Source: an uncultured Nocardioides sp. (GTDB lineage: Bacteria > Actinomycetota > Actinomycetes > Propionibacteriales > Nocardioidaceae). From it: DNA of 64,000 bases. Below, one piece after another: positions 50,610-60,227 of the stretch (the first letter of the stretch is position 1; each line of letters starts with the position of its first letter). Location of the stretch: NCBI RefSeq assembly GCF_947489365.1, contig NZ_CANLDB010000001.1, forward strand, positions 620,001 through 684,000. Reading direction: 5' to 3'. A program made the translations under genes and the position numbers. The notes below the pieces were generated by a model that worked only from the letters and a program-made list of their open reading frames with translations, had not been told where the DNA came from and made no database searches.

Positions 50610-53600
50610 TCAGCCGAGCACGACCACCAGATCGCCGCCGTCGACGCTGGCGGTGCCGGACAGGGCGACGCGCTCGACAGTGCCGGCGCGGGGGGCGGTG
50701 ATGGAGGCCTCCATCTTCATGGCCTCGATCGTCGCGACGGTCTGGCCGTCGCTGACCTCGTCGCCCTCCTCGACGACCACGGTGACGACCCCCTGGAAGG
50801 GGGCGGCGACGTGGCCAGGGTTCCCGGCGTCCGCCTTCTCGGCGGCGGCCGAGTCGGCCTGGACGTTGCGGTCCCGGATGCCGACGGGGCGCAGCTGGCC
50901 GTTCAGGGTGCACATGACGGTGCGGACCCCACGCTCGTCGGGCTCCGAGACGGCCTGCAGGCCCATCAGCAGCGTGACGCCCTCCTCGAGCTCGACCTCG
51001 TGCTCCTCGCCCTGCCGCAGGCCGTAGAGGTAGTCGCGGGTGTCGATCACCGAGGTGTCGCCGTACGTCGACCGCGCGTTGCGGAACTCGGTCGTCGGGC
51101 CGGGGAAGAGCAGCTCGTTGAGCACCTCGCGGCGACGGGTGGAGTCCAGCGCCTCGGCCTGCTCGGCGCTGAGCTCCTCCTCCTTCGGCTCCCAGGTGCG
51201 GCCCTCGAGCGCGCGGCTGCGGAAGGGCTCCGGCCAGCCGCCGGGCGGGTCGCCCAGCTCGCCGTGGAGGAAGCCGATGACGGAGTCGGGGATGTCGAAC
51301 TCCGCCGGGTCGGCCGCGAACGCCTCCGGGTCGGCGCCGACCGCGACCAGGTGCAGCGCGAGGTCGCCCACCACCTTCGACGACGGGGTCACCTTGACCA
51401 CGTTGCCGAGGATGTCGTTCGCGGCGGCGTACATGTCCTCGATCTGCTCGAACTTCTCGCCGAGGCCCAGCGCGACGGCCTGCTGGCGCAGGTTCGAGAG
51501 CTGACCGCCGGGGATCTCGTGCCGGTAGACGCGGCCGGTGGGGGAGGCGAGCCCCGACTCGAACGGGGCGTAGACCCGGCGAACCGCCTCCCAGTACGGC
51601 TCCAGCGCGTTGACCGCGGCGAGGTCGAGGCCGGTCTCCCGCGGGCTGTGGTCGGTGGCCGAGATCAGCGCCGACATGGCGGGCTGCGAGGTCGTGCCGG
51701 CCATCGCCGCGCAGGCAGCGTCCACGGCGTCGACGCCCGCGTCGATCGCCGCGGTCAACGTCGCCAGCTGGCCGCCGGCGGTGTCGTGGGTGTGCAGGTG
51801 CACCGGCAGGTCGAAGCGCTCCCGCAGCGCCGTCACCAGCGTCCGCGCCGCGGGGGCCCGCAGCAGCCCGGCCATGTCCTTGATCGCCAGCACGTGGGCG
51901 CCGGCGTCGACGATCTGCTCGGCGAGGCGCAGGTAGTAGTCGAGCGTGTAGAGCCGCTCGGACGGGTCGGAGAGGTCGCCGGTGTAGCAGAGGGCCACCT
52001 CCGCGACGGTCGTGCCGGTCGCGCGGACGGCGTCGATCGCGGGCCGCATCTGGGTGACGTCGTTCAGGGCGTCGAAGATGCGGAAGACGTCGATGCCGGT
52101 GGCTGCGGCCTCCTCCACGAAGGCGTCGGTGACCCGCCGCGGGTACGGCGTGTAGCCGACCGTGTTGCGTCCCCGCAGGAGCATCTGCAGGCACAGGTTC
52201 GGCATGGCCTGCCGCAACGAGGCCAGCCGCTCCCACGGGTCCTCGGCGAGGAAGCGCAGCGCCACGTCGTACGTCGCCCCGCCCCACGCCTCGACGCTCC
52301 ACAGCTGGGGCGTCGACCGCGCGACGTGGCCGGCGACGCCGAGCAGGTCCCGGGTCCGGACCCGCGTCGCGAGCAGGCTCTGGTGGGCGTCGCGGAACGT
52401 CGTGTCGGTGACGGCGACCCGCTCCTGCGCCCGCAGCGCGGCGGCGAACCCCTCGGGCCCCAGCGCCAGGAGCTGCTGGCGGCTGCCGTCGGGGGCCGGG
52501 ACGGCCAGGTCGACGTCCGGCAGCTTGGTGGCCGGGTCGACGCTGACCGGCGCCGGCCCGTGCGGCTGGTTCACCGTGACGTCGGCGAGGTAGGTCAGCA
52601 GCTTCGTGCCACGGTCGCCCGACGAGCGCGCCGTCAGCAGCTGCGGGTGGGTCTCGATGAACGACGTCGTCACCCGCCCGGCGGCGAAGTCCGGGTCCTC
52701 GAGCAGCGCCTGGAGGAAGGCGATGTTCGTGGCGACGCCGCGGATCCGGAACTCCGCGACCGCCCGCCGCGCCTTCGCCACCGCGGTCTCGAAGGTCCGC
52801 CCGCGGCACGTCAGCTTGGTGAGCATCGAGTCGAAGTGGGCCGACACCTCCGCGCCCGTGTACGTCGTCCCGCCGTCGAGGCGCACCCCGCCGCCGCCGG
52901 GGGAGCGGTAGGTGGTGATCCGGCCGGTGTCGGGCCGGAAGCTGTTGGCCGGGTCCTCGGTCGTGATGCGGCACTGGAGCGCGGCGCCGCGCAGGGAGAC
53001 GGTGTCCTGCGACAGGCCGAGGTCGGCCAGGGTCTCGCCGGCGGCGATCCGCAGCTGCGACTGCACGAGGTCGACGTCGGTGACCTCCTCGGTCACCGTG
53101 TGCTCGACCTGGATGCGGGGGTTCATCTCGATAAAGACGTACTCGCCCTCGGGGTTCAGCAGGAACTCGACGGTGCCGGCGTTGCGGTAGCCGATCTCGC
53201 GGGCGAACCGGACGGCGTCGGCGCACATCCGCTCCCGCAGCGCCGGGTCCAGGTGCGGAGCAGGGGCGATCTCGACGACCTTCTGGTGGCGCCGCTGCAC
53301 CGAGCAGTCGCGCTCGAAGAGGTGCATCACGCCCTCGTCGGTGCCGGTGCCGTCGGCCAGGATCTGCACCTCGATGTGCCGCGGCTCGGTGACGGCCTGC
53401 TCGATGAAGACGGTGGGGTCGCCGAACGCGCCGTCGGCCTCACGCATGCACGCCTCGACCGCCTCGCGCAGGTCCGCCTCGGCCTCGACGCGCCGCATCC
53501 CGCGGCCGCCGCCGCCGGCGACGGCCTTGACGAACAGCGGGTAGGGCAGCTCGCGGGCGGCCTCGATCAGCGCGTCGGCGTCGTCGGTGGGCTCCACGCT

Positions 53601-53999
53601 GGACAGCACGGGGACCCCGGCCGCCTTCGCCGCGGCGATGGCGCGGGCCTTGTTGCCGGTGAGGGTGAGGACGTCGGAGGTCGGGCCGACGAACGTGATC
53701 CCGGCGTTGGCGCAGGCCTCGGCGAGGCGGGGGTTCTCCGACAGGAAGCCGTAGCCGGGGTACACCGCGTCGGCGCCGGAGCGGACCGCCACCTCGACGA
53801 TCGCCTCGGGGTCGAGGTAGGCCCGGACCGGGTGCCCGCGCTCGCCGATCTCGTACGCCTCGTCGGCCTTCAGGCGGTGCTCGGACCAGCGGTCCTCGTG
53901 GGGGAAGACCGCGACCGTGCGCGCCCCGAGCTCGTACGCCGCCCGGAAGGCACGGATCGCGATCTCGCCGCGGTTGGCGACGAGGACCTTGGAGAACAT
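50610..53999 (-). CDS. pyc: Pyruvate carboxylase
   Basis: 1129 residues. Makes oxaloacetate from pyruvate to feed the TCA cycle. Domains in order: biotin carboxylase (1-450, with KVLVANRGEIAIRAFRA, GGGGRGMRRV and EMNPRIQVEHTVTEE), carboxyltransferase (about 530-810, FRDAHQSLLATR and DTAGGQLAT), a PYC linker domain, and biotinyl domain with EAMKMEAS (biotin Lys1095). The ATG at 53999 follows TAGCCT by 7 bases and no ribosome site, so the mRNA is likely leaderless. No large antisense frame over it is credible. Confidence 0.97.
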   Translation of the reverse strand: MFSKVLVANRGEIAIRAFRAAYELGARTVAVFPHEDRWSEHRLKADEAYEIGERGHPVRAYLDPEAIVEVAVRSGADAVYPGYGFLSENPRLAEACANAGITFVGPTSDVLTLTGNKARAIAAAKAAGVPVLSSVEPTDDADALIEAARELPYPLFVKAVAGGGGRGMRRVEAEADLREAVEACMREADGAFGDPTVFIEQAVTEPRHIEVQILADGTGTDEGVMHLFERDCSVQRRHQKVVEIAPAPHLDPALRERMCADAVRFAREIGYRNAGTVEFLLNPEGEYVFIEMNPRIQVEHTVTEEVTDVDLVQSQLRIAAGETLADLGLSQDTVSLRGAALQCRITTEDPANSFRPDTGRITTYRSPGGGGVRLDGGTTYTGAEVSAHFDSMLTKLTCRGRTFETAVAKARRAVAEFRIRGVATNIAFLQALLEDPDFAAGRVTTSFIETHPQLLTARSSGDRGTKLLTYLADVTVNQPHGPAPVSVDPATKLPDVDLAVPAPDGSRQQLLALGPEGFAAALRAQERVAVTDTTFRDAHQSLLATRVRTRDLLGVAGHVARSTPQLWSVEAWGGATYDVALRFLAEDPWERLASLRQAMPNLCLQMLLRGRNTVGYTPYPRRVTDAFVEEAAATGIDVFRIFDALNDVTQMRPAIDAVRATGTTVAEVALCYTGDLSDPSERLYTLDYYLRLAEQIVDAGAHVLAIKDMAGLLRAPAARTLVTALRERFDLPVHLHTHDTAGGQLATLTAAIDAGVDAVDAACAAMAGTTSQPAMSALISATDHSPRETGLDLAAVNALEPYWEAVRRVYAPFESGLASPTGRVYRHEIPGGQLSNLRQQAVALGLGEKFEQIEDMYAAANDILGNVVKVTPSSKVVGDLALHLVAVGADPEAFAADPAEFDIPDSVIGFLHGELGDPPGGWPEPFRSRALEGRTWEPKEEELSAEQAEALDSTRRREVLNELLFPGPTTEFRNARSTYGDTSVIDTRDYLYGLRQGEEHEVELEEGVTLLMGLQAVSEPDERGVRTVMCTLNGQLRPVGIRDRNVQADSAAAEKADAGNPGHVAAPFQGVVTVVVEEGDEVSDGQTVATIEAMKMEASITAPRAGTVERVALSGTASVDGGDLVVVLG

Positions 54000-54006
54000 G
54001 GGCCGC

Positions 54007-54012
54007 AGGCTA
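54007..54012 (-). promoter_or_regulatory. Leaderless -10 hexamer TAGCCT before pyc
   Basis: TAGCCT ends 7 bases before the ATG, with no Shine-Dalgarno sequence in between. The same hexamer at the same spacing precedes the acyl-CoA dehydrogenase gene at 61875. It fits a -10 element driving a leaderless message. Confidence 0.5.
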
Positions 54013-54070
54013 GCGGCGCCCGCCGCCGGGCCGGTCCGACGTCCGCGGGCGGGCACGTACGCTCCCCGCC

Positions 54071-54613
54071 GTGAGCTTCCTGCGACGCGCCGCCAGCCTG
54101 GCCATGCGCCACGGTCCGACCGTGGTCCGTCAGGTCCGGGCCGCCCAGGCCCGCCGGACGGCGGCGCCCCCGGCCCCTTCGGCCCCACCGACCCGGAAGG
54201 CGGCCCCGGCCCCCGGCCCGGCTCCGACGGGGGACGGCGTGTCGTACGCGCCTCGGGCGGACGGGCAGCCCGACCCAGGCGAGGTCGTGTGGGGCCACGT
54301 GCCCTACGAGGACGACCCGTCGCAGGGCAAGGACCGCCCCGTGCTGCTCGTCGGCGAGCGCGACGGCCGCTGGCTCGGGCTCTACCTCACCTCGAAGGAC
54401 CACGACCGCGACGCCGCCGACGAGGCCCGCTGGGGCCGGCAGTGGATGGACGTGGGCACCGGCGGCTGGGACGCCCAGCGCCGGCCCAGCGAGGTGCGGC
54501 TGGACCGGCTGGTGGTGCTGGACCGCGACGCCATCCGCCGCGAGGGCGCGGCGCTCCCGCGCCCGGTGTACGACGAGGTCGTCGCGCGGGCGCGGGAGCT
54601 CGGCACGCTCTGA
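54071..54613 (+). CDS. PemK/MazF-family toxin-like protein with N-terminal extension
   Basis: 180 residues, GTG start. Residues 1-65 are basic and Pro/Ala-rich. The MazF-like SH3-barrel occupies about 68-180: PGEVVWGHVPYEDDPSQGKDRP followed by LLVGERDG, then LYLTSKDHDRD and VRLDRLVVLDRDAIRRE. These are typical of ribosome-independent mRNA interferases. No antitoxin gene lies next to it, so it may be an orphan or a housekeeping relative. It is divergent from pyc with 71 bases between starts. Confidence 0.85.
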   Translation: MSFLRRAASLAMRHGPTVVRQVRAAQARRTAAPPAPSAPPTRKAAPAPGPAPTGDGVSYAPRADGQPDPGEVVWGHVPYEDDPSQGKDRPVLLVGERDGRWLGLYLTSKDHDRDAADEARWGRQWMDVGTGGWDAQRRPSEVRLDRLVVLDRDAIRREGAALPRPVYDEVVARARELGTL

Positions 54614-54629
54614 GCGCGTCCCCGCTCAG
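54610..54629. terminator. Hairpin shared by two converging stops
   Basis: CTGAGCG and CGCTCAG pair around a 6-base loop. Both stop codons (54611-54613 plus, 54626-54628 minus) lie within the arms, the same design as at 45452-45473. Confidence 0.6.
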
Positions 54630-56056
54630 TCCCGTCGGCGGGCGTTCCACCGCCAGTCGTCGAACACACCGGGGTAGCCGTCGAACTCGTAGCTCTCGCT
54701 CCCGACCAGCACGGTCGGGTCGGCAGGGAGCTCCTGCAGGTCCTGGCCGACACCGCCGTTGAGGGCCCACCACGACTCGGTCTCGGGCGGGGTCAGCGGA
54801 CAGTCGACCTCGACGTCGGCGGAGTGGGCGCCCGGCCGGATCTCGACGCCGTACTGGTTCAGCGGCTCGCCGTAGACGACGATCGAGGCGAGGCCCTCGA
54901 ACGAGTCGCTGCCCTCGTAGGTGCATCCGCTCCCGGTGTCGGTGCCGGAGATGCGCCAGGTGATGGTCGCGGGGCCCTGCGAGAGCGGGCTGTCGTCGCC
55001 CCCGAAGGGACTGGTCAGGAAGGTCGCCGTCCATGTCTCGACGACCCCGTCGGCGGTCCGCGTCCCCGAGGCGGTCCCGGTGAAGTGGAGCGGCTCGGCG
55101 CCTCGGCACGAGATCAGCTCCTCGGCGGTGCAGCGGTCCGGGTCCGTCGGGCTGTTGCCCCGGGTGCCGGGCGAGCCGCCGTCACAGGTGTCGTCGTCGG
55201 CGCCGCCGTCGCAGACGTCGGTGCCGGGTCCGCCCTGGAGGCGGTCGTCGCCGGCACCTCCGACGACCCGGTCGCGGCCGGGACCGCCGGTGACGGCGAC
55301 GTCGTCCCCGCCGCGGGCGTCGATGGTGTCGGTGTCCTCGCCGCCGTCGATGAGGTCGGCGTGGTCGCTCCCGGTGATGGTGTCGTCGCCGTCCTCGCCC
55401 CTCGCGGAGCCGTCGGGTCCGCCACCGAGCCGGATCTCGTCGTCGTCGGGTCCGCCGAGGAGCGTGATGCCGCCGGCCTGGGCGACGAGGAGGTCCTCGC
55501 CCTCCTGACCGTCGAGCAGGCCGTTGCCGCCGGCACCGGCGCCGCTGTAGAGGTCGTCGTCGTCGGGCCCGCCGTCGAGCCGGTCGATCCCGGCGCCGCC
55601 GTCGATCAGGTCGTCACCGGGCCCGCCGTCCACCTGCACGTCGTCGCCGCCGTCGGCGCTGATGTGGTCGTCGTCGCGGCCGCCAGCGAGCCGGTCGGCC
55701 CCGTCGCTGCCGAGGATCCGGTCGTCGCCGGGGCCGCCGTCGACCATCCCGGGCTCGGTCAGGGTGAGCCGGTCCTTGCCGCCGCCGCCGCAGATCCGGT
55801 CGGTGCCGCCGAGCCCGTCGATGCGGTCCTTGCCGCCGCGGCCGACGATGACGTCGTCCCCAGGGGTGCCGCGCAGGGCGCCGCCCCTCGCCGTCGCGAC
55901 GATCGTGGCGCGCTGGCCGAAGCAGGTCGGGACGCCGCGCGCCGAGGCGCTGCCGTCGGTTGCCGCCGCGGAACCCACGCCGGCGAGGAGCGCGGCGGGG
56001 GCGAGGGCGACCGCGCCCACGGCCAGGAGGCGGCGGAGCCGTCGTACGGCGCTCAC
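54626..56056 (-). CDS. Secreted RTX (hemolysin-type calcium-binding) repeat protein
   Basis: 476 residues from the GTG at 56056. A signal peptide ends near AAAT about 32. Residues 60-310 are nonapeptide repeats of GGxGxDxLx type, with many GGPGDD and GGADDD units, each pair of which binds calcium as a beta-roll. The last 160 residues form a domain with four or more Cys (CTYEGSDSF, DCPLTPPE). The product is exported and folds in calcium outside the cell; its role is unknown. The start overlaps the stop of a 49-residue gene by 4 bases, supporting the GTG choice. Confidence 0.87.
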   Translation of the reverse strand: MSAVRRLRRLLAVGAVALAPAALLAGVGSAAATDGSASARGVPTCFGQRATIVATARGGALRGTPGDDVIVGRGGKDRIDGLGGTDRICGGGGKDRLTLTEPGMVDGGPGDDRILGSDGADRLAGGRDDDHISADGGDDVQVDGGPGDDLIDGGAGIDRLDGGPDDDDLYSGAGAGGNGLLDGQEGEDLLVAQAGGITLLGGPDDDEIRLGGGPDGSARGEDGDDTITGSDHADLIDGGEDTDTIDARGGDDVAVTGGPGRDRVVGGAGDDRLQGGPGTDVCDGGADDDTCDGGSPGTRGNSPTDPDRCTAEELISCRGAEPLHFTGTASGTRTADGVVETWTATFLTSPFGGDDSPLSQGPATITWRISGTDTGSGCTYEGSDSFEGLASIVVYGEPLNQYGVEIRPGAHSADVEVDCPLTPPETESWWALNGGVGQDLQELPADPTVLVGSESYEFDGYPGVFDDWRWNARRRD

Positions 56057-56202
56057 GGCCGGGCCCACCGTCCGCGACGGCGGGTCCGGCGGGCCCGGTG
56101 CTCGGCGGCGTGGACCGCCTGGTGGCGCGCCTCGGTGCGCAGCGCGTGCTCGTGCTCGGCGAGGCGGAGTGCCACGTGGGTGGGGAGGGTCGAGAAGGTC
56201 AT
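56053..56202 (-). CDS. Small basic protein, 49 aa, coupled to the RTX gene
   Basis: Begins MTFSTLPTHVALRLAEHEHAL and ends in an Arg-rich tail (RARRTRRRGRWARP). A helix and a charged tail are predicted. It is too short for a firm call, but the 4-base overlap with the RTX gene start and its own plausible frame support it. It could bind nucleic acid or be a short helper. No known family. Confidence 0.5.
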   Translation of the reverse strand: MTFSTLPTHVALRLAEHEHALRTEARHQAVHAAEHRARRTRRRGRWARP

Positions 56203-56240
56203 GGCGTGGGCCCGTCCTGTGACTGCGTCGGCCGGTCCGA

Positions 56241-56273
56241 GTCCCGGGAGGCCGCCCGTCGCGGCCTCGGGAC
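56241..56273. terminator. Hairpin downstream of the F420-type oxidoreductase gene
   Basis: GTCCCGGGAGGCCGC and GCGGCCTCGGGAC form a stem with a 2-base bulge and a 5-base loop. It lies between the oxidoreductase stop (56360) and the 49-residue gene start (56202) on the same strand. A good site to end the upstream transcript. Confidence 0.55.
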
Positions 56274-56301
56274 CGACCCTGGGCCCCGTGCCTTGCACTC
56301 C

Positions 56302-56355
56302 GGTTGCAGTCGGCTCGCCGTCCCTTGCAGACGGTGCAGTCGGTGCAGTCGGTGC
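56302..56355. repeat. 9-bp tandem repeat GGTGCAGTC
   Basis: GGTGCAGTC occurs twice in tandem at 56333-56350 (plus a truncated third), with a diverged GGTTGCAGTC at 56302. It lies just downstream of the oxidoreductase stop and has no other apparent content. Confidence 0.7.
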
Positions 56356-56359
56356 GGGC

Positions 56360-57346
56360 TCAGCCCGCGGCGGCGCGCAGCTTCTCGAGGAGCGGCTCGG
56401 CGGCGTGGGTGAAGAAGGGATCGACGCCCTCGTCGCCGACCTGCACCAGCGCGACGTCGGTGAACCCGTTCTCCCAGAACGGCCTCACCGCCTCGACGAT
56501 CGCGTCGAGGTCGGGGCCGCAGGGGATGTTCTCGGCGACGTCCTCGGGCCGCACGAACTGGGTCGCGCCGGCGAAGCCCGCCGTCGTCGGCAGGTCGGCG
56601 TTGACCGACCAGCCGCCGGCGAACCAGCGGAACTGCTCGTGGGCGCGCTCGACCGCGCGCTCGCGGTCCGGGTCCCAGCAGATCGGGATCTGGCCGATCG
56701 CCCGGGCGCCGGCGCCGATGGTCTCGGTGCCCTCGGTCGCGTTCCAGGTGCTCACCAGGTCGGCGGAGGGCTCGGTCGCGATGAGGTGGTCGGCCAGTGG
56801 CCCGAACCGGGCGATCGCCTTCTCCCCGCCCATCGCCACGCCGATCGGGACGCCGTCGTCCGGGAGGTCCCAGATGCGGGCGGAGTCGACCCGGAAGTGC
56901 TCCCCGGCCCACGTCGTCAGCTCGCCGGTGTGCAGCGCCCGGATGATCTCGATGGCCTCGACGAGCATGTCCTGCCGCTCGTCCAGCGCCGGCCAGCCCT
57001 CACCGATCACGTGCTCGTTGAGGTTCTCGCCCGAGCCCAGGCCCAGCGTGAAGCGGCCGTCGGCCAGCAGCTGCAGGGTCGCGGCCTTCTGGGCCACGAC
57101 GGCGGGGTGGTAGCGCATCGTCGGGCAGGTCACGTACGTCATCAGCTCGACCCGCTCGGTGGCGTGGGCGACCGCGCCCAGCACCGTCCAGGCGTGCGGC
57201 GCGTGGCCCTGCGCGGACAGCCAGGGGAAGTAGTGGTCGGAGGAGACCTCGAAGTCGAAGCCGGCCCGCTCGGCGGCCACCGCGTGGCGCACGAGGTCCT
57301 TCGGGCCGCTCTGCTCGGTCATGAGGGTGTAGCCGAAACGCGTCAT
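56360..57346 (-). CDS. F420-dependent LLM-class oxidoreductase (G6PDH-like)
   Basis: 328 residues, luciferase-like barrel. The sequence MTRFGYTLMTEQSGPKDLVRHA and SSDHYFPW near residue 40, TYVTCPTMRYHPAVVAQKAAT, and LGLGSGENLNEHV match F420-dependent glucose-6-phosphate dehydrogenase relatives. Substrate is uncertain. F420 use is inferred from the family. Followed by a hairpin terminator. Confidence 0.88.
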   Translation of the reverse strand: MTRFGYTLMTEQSGPKDLVRHAVAAERAGFDFEVSSDHYFPWLSAQGHAPHAWTVLGAVAHATERVELMTYVTCPTMRYHPAVVAQKAATLQLLADGRFTLGLGSGENLNEHVIGEGWPALDERQDMLVEAIEIIRALHTGELTTWAGEHFRVDSARIWDLPDDGVPIGVAMGGEKAIARFGPLADHLIATEPSADLVSTWNATEGTETIGAGARAIGQIPICWDPDRERAVERAHEQFRWFAGGWSVNADLPTTAGFAGATQFVRPEDVAENIPCGPDLDAIVEAVRPFWENGFTDVALVQVGDEGVDPFFTHAAEPLLEKLRAAAG

Positions 57347-57397
57347 GATCCCGCCGTACCCGGTGCGGCGAGGGGTCAGCCGGGGGCGGCCGTGACG

Positions 57398-58375
57398 TCA
57401 GCGGGCGCTGATGCGCAACCAGAACACCCCTTGGCTCCCACCGCTCGTGTTGCCGGTGATGGCGATCCGACCGCCGCGGCCGGCGTCGATGTCCCTCGTG
57501 TTGTACGGGCCCCGCACGGCGCCGACGAAGTCGCCCGTCGGCGTGAACGCCTGGATGCGACGCGAGGCGTCGACGACGAGGAGCCAACGACCAGTCCAGG
57601 CCACGGAGTACGGGCCGTCCTGGAACTTCCCGTCGCCGGTGCCGAGGCCGCCGAAGGACGACAGGTAGCGGCCCTGTCGGTCGAACAGGTGGACCTTGTG
57701 CTTGCCGTAGTCGGCGACGGCCACCCCCTTCGACGTCGTCGTGATCGAGTCGGTCTGCCGCATCCGCACCCCGGTGTGGGCGACCGGCTCGTCCTCGGAG
57801 TCGGGATCGAAGCGCCACAGGGTGTCGCTCAGGTCCTCGAGGACCCACTGCGTCCCGTCCTTCGCGACGGCGACGTCGTCGGGGGAGAAGGGCCGGCCGG
57901 ACGTGGTCCCGGCGCTGTAGGTCCGTACCAGCTCGCCGCCCCGCTTCACGACCCAGACCGACCCGTCCCTGTCGCGCGACCGGCCCTCGGGCACGTGGAC
58001 GAGACCGTCGGGTGCCACCTCGACGCCGAACCCGGCGCCGGCGTACGGCGGCCCGAGGGTGACCCGGGAGACCAGGCGACCTCGGTCGTCGAACCGCAGG
58101 AGACGGTTGCCTCGTCTCTGGACGACGACGTCGCCGTTCGGGGCCAGGGCCACGCCGCCGGGCGGCGACTCCTCTGTGGGAGTCGTGAGGGGTCGGAAAC
58201 GCTCCCAGGTCAGCCTGAGTGAGCCGGCCCTCCCGGCGTCGGAGGACGCCGGGGAGGGCGACGACGCGGACGCCGCGCCCCGAGGAGCGCCCTGCTCCGC
58301 GGCCACGGCCGCGGCCGGGGAGAGCAGGGCGGACAGGACGGACGCGACACCGACGAGGCGGACGGGGAGTCTCAT
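57398..58375 (-). CDS. Secreted NHL-repeat (six-bladed beta-propeller) protein
   Basis: 325 residues. A signal peptide starts MRLPVRLVGVASVLSAL and ends near AAA about 24-26. The rest is blade-like repeats with NGDVVVQRRGNRLLRFDDRGRLV, VHLFDRQGRYLSSFG and IQAFTPTGDFVGAVRG, as in NHL propellers. It is probably extracellular and may bind ligands or act as a lyase-like scaffold. Function unknown. Confidence 0.82.
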   Translation of the reverse strand: MRLPVRLVGVASVLSALLSPAAAVAAEQGAPRGAASASSPSPASSDAGRAGSLRLTWERFRPLTTPTEESPPGGVALAPNGDVVVQRRGNRLLRFDDRGRLVSRVTLGPPYAGAGFGVEVAPDGLVHVPEGRSRDRDGSVWVVKRGGELVRTYSAGTTSGRPFSPDDVAVAKDGTQWVLEDLSDTLWRFDPDSEDEPVAHTGVRMRQTDSITTTSKGVAVADYGKHKVHLFDRQGRYLSSFGGLGTGDGKFQDGPYSVAWTGRWLLVVDASRRIQAFTPTGDFVGAVRGPYNTRDIDAGRGGRIAITGNTSGGSQGVFWLRISAR

Positions 58376-58430
58376 GGCGCGGGACCCTAGACGACGGTGG
58401 CCGCGGCATCCAGCGCGTGCGACGGGTCCC

Positions 58431-60227
58431 TCAGGCGTCCTTGATCTCGCAGACGACGGCGCCGTTGGTGAGGGTGTCGCCGACGGAGGCCGTGAGGCCG
58501 GTGACGGTGCCGGCCTTGTGGGCGGTCAGGGACTGCTCCATCTTCATGGCCTCGATGACCACGACGGTGTCGCCCTCGGCGACCTCGTCGCCCTCGGAGA
58601 CCACGACCTTGACCACGGTGCCCTGCATCGGCGAGGTGACGGCGTCGCCGGAGGCGGCCGCACCGCCGCCGGACTTCTTGCGCTTCCGCTTGGCGGGCGC
58701 GGCGCCGGCGGCTGCTCCGCCGCCACCGAGGGCGAGGCCCGCGGGGAGGCTGACCTCGAGGCGGCGACCGCCGACCTCGACGGTGACCGTCTGACGCTCT
58801 CCGGCGCCCTCGTCGTCGTCTCCCGCGCCTCCGGCGTACGGGGTGATCTGGTTGTCGAAGTCGGTCTCGATCCAGGTCGTGTAGACGTCGAAGGAGCCCT
58901 CGCCGGAGGGGTTCGAGGCGCCGACGTACGCCGGGTCCTCCACCACCGCGCGGTGGAACGGGATGACGGTGGGCATGCCGTCGACGTCGAACTCCGCGAG
59001 GGCACGGCGGGAGCGCTCCAGCGCCTGCTGGCGGTCGCGGCCGGTGACGACCAGCTTGGCGATCAGGGAGTCGAAGCTGCCCGGGATCGTCTCGCCGTTC
59101 TCGTAGCCGCCGTCGATGCGGACGCCGGGGCCCTGCGGCGGGCTCCAGCGGGTCAGGGTGCCGGGGGCGGGCATGAAGTTGCGGCCGCCGTCCTCGGCGT
59201 TGATCCGGTACTCGATGGAGTGGCCGCGGATCTCGGGGTCGTCGTACCCGAGCTCCTCGCCCGCGGCGATGCGGAACATCTCGCGGACCAGGTCGATGCC
59301 GGTGACCTCCTCGGAGACGCAGTGCTCGACCTGGAGGCGGGTGTTGACCTCGAGGAACGAGATGGTGCCGTCCTGGCCGACGAGGAACTCGCAGGTGCCG
59401 GCGCCGACGTACCCGGCCTCCTTCAGGATCGCCTTCGACGCCTCGTAGAGGCGCGACATCTGGTCGTCGGAGAGGAACGGTGCGGGGGCCTCCTCGACGA
59501 GCTTCTGGTGGCGGCGCTGCAGCGAGCAGTCGCGGGTCGAGACGACCACCACGTTGCCGTGGGAGTCGGCGAGGCACTGGGTCTCGACGTGGCGGGGACG
59601 GTCGAGGAACTTCTCGACGAAGCACTCCCCGCGACCGAACGCGGAGACCGCCTCGCGGACCGCCGACTCGTAGGCGTCGGCGACCTCCTTCATCTCCCGG
59701 GCGACCTTGAGGCCGCGACCGCCGCCGCCGAAGGCGGCCTTGATCGCGATCGGGAGCCCGTGCTCCTCGGCGAAGTCGACGGCCTGCTGGGCGTCGTCCA
59801 GCGGGTCCTTGGTGCCGGGGGCCAGCGGGGCGCCGACCTTCTCGGCGATGTGGCGGGCCTTGACCTTGTCGCCGAGGTTCTCGATCGCGGACGGCGGCGG
59901 GCCGATCCAGACCAGTCCGGCGTCGATGACCGCGGTGGCGAAGTCGGCGTTCTCGGCGAGGAAGCCGTACCCGGGGTGCACCGAGTCGGCGCCGGAGGAC
60001 TTCGCGACGGCGATGATCTTCTCGATGTCGAGGTAGGACTCGGCGGGGGTGGAGCCGCCCAGGGAGTGCGCCTCGTCGGCGACCCGCACGTGGACGGCGT
60101 CGCGGTCGGGGTCGGCGTACACCGCCACGGAGCCGATCCCGGCGTCGCGGCAGGCACGGATGACGCGGACGGCGATCTCGCCACGGTTGGCGATCAGGAC
60201 CTTCTGCAGGGGGACGACCTCGGGCAC
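58431..60227 (-). CDS. accA3: Acetyl/propionyl-CoA carboxylase alpha subunit (biotin carboxylase and carrier)
   Basis: 598 residues from the GTG at 60227 with AAGGAG 8 bases before it. Residues 1-450 are biotin carboxylase ([45 protein letters not shown]). A Gly/Ala and Lys-rich linker ([10 protein letters not shown]) leads to the biotinyl domain with EAMKMEQS (biotin Lys562). It serves acyl-CoA carboxylases that feed lipid synthesis. The beta subunits are not in the window. It stands near maf, as in mycobacteria. Confidence 0.96.
   Translation of the reverse strand: MPEVVPLQKVLIANRGEIAVRVIRACRDAGIGSVAVYADPDRDAVHVRVADEAHSLGGSTPAESYLDIEKIIAVAKSSGADSVHPGYGFLAENADFATAVIDAGLVWIGPPPSAIENLGDKVKARHIAEKVGAPLAPGTKDPLDDAQQAVDFAEEHGLPIAIKAAFGGGGRGLKVAREMKEVADAYESAVREAVSAFGRGECFVEKFLDRPRHVETQCLADSHGNVVVVSTRDCSLQRRHQKLVEEAPAPFLSDDQMSRLYEASKAILKEAGYVGAGTCEFLVGQDGTISFLEVNTRLQVEHCVSEEVTGIDLVREMFRIAAGEELGYDDPEIRGHSIEYRINAEDGGRNFMPAPGTLTRWSPPQGPGVRIDGGYENGETIPGSFDSLIAKLVVTGRDRQQALERSRRALAEFDVDGMPTVIPFHRAVVEDPAYVGASNPSGEGSFDVYTTWIETDFDNQITPYAGGAGDDDEGAGERQTVTVEVGGRRLEVSLPAGLALGGGGAAAGAAPAKRKRKKSGGGAAASGDAVTSPMQGTVVKVVVSEGDEVAEGDTVVVIEAMKMEQSLTAHKAGTVTGLTASVGDTLTNGAVVCEIKDA

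Noticed and set aside
50811..54074. Very long open frame antisense to pyruvate carboxylase.
   Set aside because: GC-rich codon bias keeps the opposite frame open. The protein is low-complexity with no domain, while the minus-strand gene is an unmistakable carboxylase.
54824..58222. Long plus-strand frame across the RTX, oxidoreductase and propeller genes.
   Set aside because: It runs antisense to three well-supported genes and encodes only Val/Gly/Arg-rich sequence.
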